From Polytrichum commune (taxonomy: Eukaryota > Streptophyta > Polytrichopsida > Polytrichales > Polytrichaceae), in the NCBI GenBank assembly GCA_950295325.1, contig OX485806.1:20088001-20152000 (forward strand): a stretch of 64,000 nt of DNA, in the 5' to 3' direction. The stretch's first letter is position 1. Each line of letters opens with the position of its first letter. Positions 57,301 to 64,000 of this stretch are shown in pieces. Below the pieces are notes generated by a model. It was not told where the DNA came from and did not search any database. It was given only the letters and a program-made list of their open reading frames with translations. The position numbers were made by a program, and so were the translations under genes.

Positions 57301-58241
57301 TGATGATTTCATACATGGGTCATGGATAATCTCCCAAAGTTACACACATATGTAAAGCTCAAATTTTTTGGGATATGTTTGTTCAAAAATTCGTAATGAT
57401 ATCTACAAACATGGTGAGAATAAGTACAAGAATAGAAAATACTTCTACATATATACCATGTATAGAAAATGGTCATTAGGAACCATGCAACATAAAACTC
57501 TAAATATCAGATTTCTTAGTAGCAGTTATATGAGCAACACATATTTTAGACAATTTATCACAAATGTGCTCCACGTGCAACAAGTAAGAACAACAGCTTC
57601 CACGGGCTCCCACTAGGTGAGCATTCTTACAACAACATGGTACCTAGAACCCAAAAAATGGTTTATTAATATTGAGCATGACATTGTCATCGACAGAAGG
57701 CTTGTTGCATGCAATCGATAAGGTTGAATATTGGGTAGAACTTGGTCATGTCTTGATCAAGAACATCAACAAGTTTGTAATCGAGCTAAAATAGTGGTCA
57801 CAAGCTTAAGAATTTATTGTGATAGACTTTAACAGCTCTGATATTCCAACTAAAGCTTTCATGCAGATTGTCTTGCAATGATAAACACCAGATACTTCTT
57901 CACAATGTAAACGACAGGCATCATATATACATGGAGCTGTAGAATGGAAAAAATTCACAGCTTTGAGATAAAGATTATTGAGTCACTAACCCAAGAGTCA
58001 ATGGGCCGGCCTCGGTTCTCACACTTATGTCAAAATCCACAAACACTCACAATAAACATATCAGGTTTAAGAACTTACACACATTTTTTTATTAAAGAAT
58101 TTGATCGTATACAAACTTGCAGCATCTTCTCTCCGAGAGTCAGAACCTAACCAGACAAAAGTATCAAGGTGTTGAGACACGTATACCTCAGATCCAGTAA
58201 CAAATCAAGCGGCAATCAATCAACTGGTGTTTTATTTCTAT
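57301..58241. other. Unassigned stretch
   Basis: No gene recognised. I looked on the minus strand for further exons of the phosphatase described next and did not find any. Confidence 0.4.
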
Positions 58242-58460
58242 CTCGTACATGGCGCAACTTTGTTCATAATTTGTGAACATGACCATACAAAGCAAGGTCC
58301 ACTTCGGCCAATGCTTTCGCAGGCTTTCTCATCCTGAGGGCTCAGCAAATGAGCTTAATTCCCCACCGTAATAATCTCCTGAAGAATACCCAAGAACCAG
58401 ATAAGCCAGGAAAATCAGCCACGGTTGTCTGTGCTGCAGCTTCAGACATATTTCAAACTC
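58242..58460 (-). pseudogene. Purple acid phosphatase fragment, broken
   Basis: On the minus strand, an open frame ends with RQPWLIFLAYLVLGYSSGDY and then a GGELSSFAEPSG tail. This closely resembles the segment of plant purple acid phosphatases (the class including Arabidopsis PAP1 and PAP27) that runs PWLIF..H..LGYSS, then EEP.GRESL. The frame is stopped by TGA at 58329-58331. The following bases read ESLRKHWPK in the same frame, then EVDLALYGHVH in another (GHVH, a metal-ligand motif, at 58273-58284), then NYEQSCAMYE after a further shift. All pieces are in the order seen in intact enzymes, which hydrolyse phosphate esters using a two-metal site. The stop and two frame changes, and the absence of the rest of the protein, make this a pseudogene fragment. 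Confidence 0.75.
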
Positions 58461-59025
58461 CACAAGCTTCCTGAGATCTGGAAACAGCGTGATCCTCAAT
58501 GAAGCTACCCAAATTGTTATGGTGAGCAATGAGCAGGAAAATGGGATAGAATTCTAAAGCAGTGAAAGCTCAAAATGGACGGGAAAAGGAGGAGAAACCG
58601 TTCCATGCCTCAATGAAGCACGTGGCGGTGGATTGTGCACTCTGAGTGCAAAAAACGAAGGTTGGATGCATTTTAGGCGATGATTCTCTGAGCATTCGCA
58701 GCTTCTCTGCGAGAGAGAAGAGAGGCAGAAGCGAAGGAGGAAGGCTTCTCAAATCTTCAGGGATCGTAGATTTGGTGGTGAATCTGGAAGATGGGTGTGG
58801 ATCCTCCAATCCGGTAGATTTCATGGGGTTCCATAAATGACAACGTGGCGCAATGCAAGAAGTGTGGTTTGTATTCTTTGTTGGTTTGCTTTAATGTCAC
58901 AACGCGTGATATATGAGAGTGAGATTTAAGTTGAAAACATATGTTTCCTAGGGTTGCGGGATATAAGAGGAGTGACATTAAGGAGGCTAATATTATAGAG
59001 TTTGAGGTGTAATCTCCCTTACTTA
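58461..59025. other. GC-richer stretch beside the phosphatase fragment
   Basis: Upstream (on the minus strand) of the phosphatase fragment there is an 84-codon open frame at 58570-58824. It is rich in Ser, Pro and Phe and has no recognised domain; it could be an exon remnant or chance. Nothing else recognised. Confidence 0.35.
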
Positions 59026-59414
59026 GGGCCAATTCACATTGGGTCGCAAGTCCCAAGTTTCACTCATGTTAGCAAGTCACAACATGGAGGCAAAGTCCCA
59101 ACTTTTGAGCCTCAAGAAACCATTAAAACATAGTTAATTATCATTAAAGTATGATCTTTCATACAAAAATATACACGGGACTTGTGGTGAGAGTTGGATT
59201 TAGTTTTATGCTCGACCCCGCTCTCAACATAAGTCCCGAGCCTCACCTTCAAAAAGTGTTGTCATGTAGGCATTTATGTCGTACTTGAGACTGAGGACTT
59301 GGGGCCCCATGTGAAGTGGTAAGTCCCAACTTCCATGCTCTCAACGGCCAAGATTGCACACATTGATCTCAAGTGAATTGGGACTTAGGACTTGGGCCCC
59401 ATGTGCACCGGCCC
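59026..59414. mobile_element. PIF/Harbinger-like MITE with TTA duplication
   Basis: TTA flanks both sides (59023-59025 and 59415-59417). The inverted ends are GGGCCAATTCACATTGGGTC and the reverse complement of GGGCCGGTGCACATGGGGCC, each followed by CAAGTCC. Phrases of the GGACTTGGGGCCCCATGTG and AAGTCCCAACTT types recur inside. Its 3-bp TTA target and GGGCC ends are typical of PIF/Harbinger (Tourist-like) elements. It is a different family from the GGGCCACTTCACAC elements. Length 389 bp. Confidence 0.8.
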
Positions 59415-59419
59415 TTACA

Positions 59420-61040
59420 TTATCATCATACCAGCATGGGGATGGGCATTCTTATCACATGTCGGGCACTTGTTCCAAGATGGGTTGATTTTTTTTTACC
59501 CTTTATTGTCCCCAAGGTTTTGTGTGCTCTCAAGATTAGGCATGTAATAAGATTTGCAAGCTTGCTTTATGAAATAACAATGAAGCAAGATTGTTGACAT
59601 AAAGTTGAAGAACACATCCGTATACTTGGAACTTCTCTATAAGGTTATGAGCTTTGTGTAAGTATTTTTAAAGCAAAAAGTCAAGAAAAATATCTTCAAA
59701 TAAAGATGAAATTAGTTTTCTTGGATATTTTGTAGATGTATTTATTTTTATGAAGACTTATGACACATTCAAAGTGCATGATAGAATATGATCGTGTATT
59801 TATAGAGTGCGATAAACAAATGTTTGTTAATGACATCGAAAACATGTCATTTAGTTCATCAAGGATGATGTTTTGCTTCTAACTTTATTGTCATGGATAC
59901 AAAATCATCTTGGTGACACACATACCAAATCTCAAACAAAAATGATACAATTTGCACTTCTTTTGAGTTATTTAAGTTTAAGGCTTTGAAAACTAATTAT
60001 TAGATATTTCCAAAAACAACTGTGTGTATAGAGAACAATATTCCTAACAACTCTTCTTTGGAGATAAACATAATTTGAGGATTGAAAGTCAATCTCTTTT
60101 TAATGAATATAGTGGTTCTATTGGAAAAACCATTCCCTTGTTGGAAGGTTGGCCACAAGCTCAATGGAGAACCAAGTGTACACTACATATGATATTTGGT
60201 GTCACTTATTATTCGGAGTTACTACACAATGCTATATCTTTTTAATATTGATGTTATTTTTCTTAAGTAAAGATGTTAATGTTCTATAATGTCCAAACAA
60301 CCAATTCAACCTTTGTTGGTAACAAAATAAGATGTACAAAAAACAATTATAGTGTTGCATGAAACCAAATAGTAAGTGACACTAACAATCATATTTACTG
60401 TAGTATGGTGAAACCAAATCCACTTTTCAAGATATCTTCATGAAGCAAACCTTGCACACTCCCCCAATAAAGTATTCTCTTTGTTAAAAAGAACCTCCAC
60501 CCATGTGCTTAGGGGTAGTACCACAATGTGGTCTCAAATAACATTAGGGGTTAAGCTAGTGAAAATGAGATATATTTGAGTGCTATGGGACCATACATCC
60601 TAATATTGGGTTCCGTACCCATCCCTAGGATGGGTTGGAATTTTCAAGAGAGGATGCATTATGTCGGAGAGCAATGGGATGGGCACCTAAGTGTGGGTTG
60701 GGTATTTGTTCCCATTCTAGGTCAGATACCCCAGGTGAGAATGCAACATGTTGGAGTGTTGTGAAGTATGTCAAAGTTGAATGTATGACGACGATGATAA
60801 ATGTAAGCTCAAGAGTGAGTTTCAAGAAAATATTGGCTACTATTGATCTAAGCTTGATTTACATAGGTTGGAATGCACACATCTAGAATGGGCCATGGTT
60901 CTTAGGTCCATTTTTCCTTAGTCCACTCTCTTAGGATAAAGATGCAGGTATTGCAAGATGCTTAGAATATCCACATCTAGGCCGTGCCCATTTCCTCATG
61001 ATTGCAATCATAAGATGGGTCAAAGCCATATGAAGGATTG
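59420..61040. repeat. Repeat R2, right copy with insertions
   Basis: Its reverse complement matches 17640-18180 in two blocks, 60580-61040 and 59420-59480, separated by about 1.1 kb of extra DNA that includes the element at 60181-60400. The remainder of the extra DNA (59480-60180) holds no gene that I recognise. Confidence 0.55.
60181..60400. mobile_element. TA-flanked hairpin-ended MITE, family C copy 3
   Basis: TA lies on both sides (60179-60180 and 60401-60402). The ends are CACTACATATGATATTTGGT and the reverse complement of CAGTAAATATGATTGTTAGT, each followed by GTCACTTA and a TATTCGG or TATTTGG block, about 38 bp in total. The interior is shared with 29373-29586 and 38291-38512. Length 220 bp. 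Confidence 0.8.
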
Positions 61041-61055
61041 GATGCTTGTTCCTAA

Positions 61056-61634
61056 AGGCCGGTTTACACCGTGGACCATGAAATCAGACCAAGGAAGATG
61101 GCCTTTTTCCCATGGTCCAACTTGATGGTCCAACATCCATGGTCCAATTTCTTAAAAAACCGGTTTACAAAGCCTTCGGCCCCTCACTAGATATAAACCG
61201 AATGTGGACCAAGAGGAATGACCATTCACCAAAAGTGAATGTGCTGATTTTTTTTAATAAATGCCCAAAAAGGGCAATTTTGAAAGAAAAAAAAAATCAA
61301 GTTTGACCATTCTCTTGTCTTCTCTTGTCTTCATCTTCACTTCCCCGAGAAACGTTTCATTAAAAAATCATTATAACATCATTTCTCTGCCATGGGACCT
61401 TGCCTTTTTCTACTAGAACACCTCTTTTGCCTCTCCCACCGCGAAACTTGTTGGACCATGTCAATGGATAATGTAGGCCTCAAACTATGCCTTTGGGGGA
61501 CCACGAACTCCATGGTCACTCTGACATTTTTTCCTTGGTGTAAACCGAAGTGGTCCCTGGGACAAGTTCAACAACCAATCACAGATGTTACAAGGCCTCG
61601 GGATGACTTCATGGTCCATGGCGTAAACAACCCC
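61056..61634. mobile_element. PIF/Harbinger-like element with TAA duplication
   Basis: TAA stands on both sides (61053-61055 and 61635-61637). The ends are inverted repeats of about 28 bp, reading GGCCGGTTTACACCGTGGAC at the left (from 61057) and the reverse complement of GGGGTTGTTTACGCCATGGA at the right, both followed by a CATGAA(A/G)TC block. A truncated relative lies at 23921-24077. Phrases like CATGGTCCAA recur inside. No transposase is present. Confidence 0.7.
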
Positions 61635-61639
61635 TAAGA

Positions 61640-63760
61640 AGGAATTAGAATTCCAAAACCAACACATTACACCATTTATAGCAGTTGTGTATATTCTCTA
61701 TCCGATAATAGGGTCCTATTTATTGTCCTCCCATAGTCATCCCCCTGGAAAGCAAGTGGACCCTTGATTCACATCACAAAAATACCTGGAACGATCAATT
61801 TATATGCAACATTGCTAGGCTAAGTGAGATTCAGACTGAATGGCCAATTTATTCTCAAAATCTGTCCAGAACAATTTCTTGTGCTCACCAAACTCAACCA
61901 CGGTTACTTTTAAAATGTGATTGAACATACAGTCCCTTGACCTTTTAGAGTAAACATCAGGTTCTGGAGATAAATTGTGTCATCCACCAATAAGAATTTG
62001 AACCAATATAGCTTTTGAACACAAAATCAATCAAGGCATGCTTTGATGTGTTCAAATCCCCTTTCAATTGGCATCAATGCCCATATTGATATGATTTATA
62101 TACCTTGTAGCTGTACTCAGCGCTTAAAGTACAAACAAATTGAACAGAAATAAGAAACTTGAGAGCTCAACGTGAAAAATGTATAGATTGCCAGATCCTT
62201 GGGTAAATACTTTAGTCTCTACATAGATAAGCAATGTTGGCAAAGAACAAGCGTTGATAAAACATCTAAGATCGGCATATAATTCTTACCAAATGGATAA
62301 ACCTCACTACATATCTGTCCACAATGAGACAAAATATTGGACAGATTGCCACCGTTCACATCCAACAGTTAGGCACAACAATGGCTGTATAAAAACTAGC
62401 AGGCATCATCAAAATTGAGAAGCCACACTCCATGGAGGTTGAGCTACCACATCTTGAAGCAAGAAACCCAAAACCATTAACAATAGGTAATTGCATTGCA
62501 CGTCATGCTTCTCAAGAGATTGAATGAATGGAAATATGTTACAGAGCTTCTAATTATGGGGCTGTGGTATACAGAAGTATCTCTCTAGATACAAACCGCA
62601 GACTTCAAGTCGGTTGTAAGAAGTTGGCTCCTCTAATTGTCTCCTTGAGATGCCACTTGTTGTCCTGTTCCTCTCCTAATCCACATTACCAGTAGCCAAA
62701 TTGACAGGCTGAGAGTGGGGGAGGCTTGTACTATCCAACTGCTGAGAATCGTGTCCTCGTACTATCACACTTGTAGACATGTGATTAGGGAAATAGACAC
62801 TCAAAAGTGTAACCAGGATTAACAGCAGAGTTGGCTTTGTATATTGAGGGATCCGCAAATACTGTCTATTGGCGTTCAATTAGGAGGAGAAATGAAAATT
62901 TCAACCACCACTATTTCCAACAGTTTCAGAGACAACTGCCTTCACTCTGTCCCCATGTTCCCGAACCCTGTCAAAGAAGCCCATCTTCAGTTTCACTCGA
63001 CTTTGCCGCATTACCGCACTCCCCACCATCAGACAACGGAGTGCCTGCCTAAATTACTGAGTTGCAACTTGGCAGCTTGAGGCCTGGATGAATAAGGAAG
63101 GATGGAAATCCTAGAACCTTGCATCAATTCCCATCGCAGAGAAGTAAACCTCTGGCACTGAATTTCTCCAGGGCTTCTCAAGACCAAAAGCCCACCACAT
63201 CTTTCTAACACTCCTGCATTTAGTCCCCGACTACCACACCTTCCTGTCACTGACCTTAATTCTCAGTCTGCATTAGCACACAATGAGGACCAGTCCCTTT
63301 TGCACTGCAATCTCTTCTATAGAGGCAAGACTGTTGAACAAATGGAGACCAGTGCATTGGAGGATCCCTGTCAGCTGCATTGTGCAAGCCATTGCTCGTC
63401 ACTAGATATTGTTGACCACCACCAACTTTAAAGCAAGTCCGATCCGGCCTTGAAGCACCATTTTCCGCACCTTCCAAAGTGGTATATTTTGCTTCGAAAG
63501 CCAGAGAGTCAGTGCTACTTGTGACAACCTACAACGAGCCCATCACAGTAACGTATCCTAGTGAGAAACATATGACCTGATTCTTTAGAACAGTTCTAAT
63601 CGGCTAAACTGGATAAATCGGTCTGTTCTCACCCCATCACCGCTCTTAGAAAATGAGCTACATCGTCGTTCTGTAATGAGCAACACCCGGAGGCCACAGG
63701 GTTGCAGCAATCAAAACATTTGAAAAAGGCCTTTAACCTCTAGAGGAGACACACTTTTGA
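61640..63760 (-). other. 3' flank of CDPK-c, duplicated beside CDPK-a
   Basis: Read on the minus strand from the CDPK-c stop codon, this matches the 3' flank of CDPK-a: first closely (63760 to about 62500 against 15281-16955), then in short blocks to about 61900. It lacks about 370 bp present at roughly 16285-16690. It contains a 9-base extra segment near 63030 relative to CDPK-a. No gene is recognised. Much may be 3'UTR. Confidence 0.6.
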
Positions 63761-64000
63761 CTATCTCATTGAGTAGCTTGGAGGGTTCAAGGAACCATCT
63801 CTAAAGAGTCTCATACTCAGGCTGTTAAATCGGTCGCGCGAATACTGTCTGGAAGCTTTCCTCCAATCTGTACCTCTTCGCATCATAACAGCAAATTCGT
63901 CATAGCTGATACGGCCATCTTTGTCAGTGTCGACCTCCAGCAAAATTCCTTGTACAACATCTGACTCTCCGTCGGATCTAGGAGAGTCCATGGCATCACC
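63761..64000 (-). CDS. Calcium-dependent protein kinase (CDPK-c), C-terminal part
   Basis: The last 79 codons of a third CDPK enter from the right edge, beginning [14 protein letters not shown]. They contain EF-hand loop 4 ([12 protein letters not shown], fully canonical, with Gly at position 6 unlike CDPK-b) and the conserved tail [14 protein letters not shown] through NPPSYSMR. The six residues before and in EF-hand 4 that separate CDPK-a from CDPK-b all agree with CDPK-b (Asp-Ala-Met, Val, Thr, Asp, Val), except that Ala precedes Val-Met-Met as in CDPK-a. From the DRFNSLS block to the stop codon the protein is identical to CDPK-a. Stop at 63761-63763. The kinase domain lies outside the window, so intactness is unknown. 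Confidence 0.93.
   Translation of the reverse strand, partial: GDAMDSPRSDGESDVVQGILLEVDTDKDGRISYDEFAVMMRRGTDWRKASRQYSRDRFNSLSMRLFRDGSLNPPSYSMR

Noticed and set aside
1-64000. CRISPR array, operon, ribosome-binding sites or phage genes.
   Set aside because: Regular repeats found here are minisatellites without unique spacers of constant length. The genes are plant-type and widely separated, so prokaryotic features are not expected.
1-64000. LTR retrotransposons or endogenous viral sequences.
   Set aside because: I saw no reverse transcriptase, integrase or protease motifs and no long direct repeats with TG...CA ends. Nested small DNA elements explain most repeats.

Overview
The window looks like nuclear DNA from a land plant. 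The evidence is three copies of a plant-type calcium-dependent protein kinase (CDPK/CPK) gene, a remnant of a plant purple acid phosphatase gene, and dense, nested, short transposable elements (SINE, hAT-like, PIF/Harbinger-like, Tc1/mariner/pogo-like and fold-back) of the kinds common in plant genomes. The gene density is very low and the background is AT-rich. The two complete CDPK genes are intronless in their coding parts. I cannot name the species. A bryophyte or other non-seed plant is possible but not shown.

Genes. CDPK-a (13697-15280, +) and CDPK-b (40512-42095, +) are intact 527-residue kinases. They align without gaps and differ at about 48 residues by hand count. CDPK-c (63761-64000, -) is the last 79 codons of a third copy that runs off the right edge. 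CDPK-a and CDPK-c share roughly 2 kb of 3' flanking DNA in inverted orientation. CDPK-b has an unrelated 3' flank. The three genes look like patchworks: CDPK-a and CDPK-b share a 222-bp tract with no differences at all, and CDPK-c matches CDPK-b through EF-hand 4 and then matches CDPK-a. This is the pattern expected from gene conversion or unequal exchange. A short leader motif is also shared by CDPK-a and CDPK-b, near possible 5'UTR intron donors.

Remaining DNA. From 1 to 13 kb there is a pogo-like element, a Harbinger-like element, a fold-back element, a hAT-like element and a repeat array that runs to about 600 bp before the CDPK-a start codon. That array carries a tRNA-derived SINE with a perfect 12-bp target duplication. 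From 17 to 39 kb lie several repeats that recur inverted at 54-61 kb, plus many small terminal-inverted-repeat elements, including a family whose ends are themselves small hairpins. From 44 to 51 kb there is a nearly perfect long-arm fold-back element, a long microRNA-precursor-like hairpin and a decayed transposon-type coding region. From 53 to 62 kb there is a hAT-like insertion with an apparent related empty site at 57.2 kb, the broken phosphatase fragment and two Harbinger-like elements.

Only the CDPK genes look functional. If the whole cluster is active, it would supply several plasma-membrane-associated Ca2+-responsive kinases with small differences in their Ca2+-binding loops. Boundaries of diverged repeats are approximate. 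Boundaries of elements with target-site duplications were read base by base.
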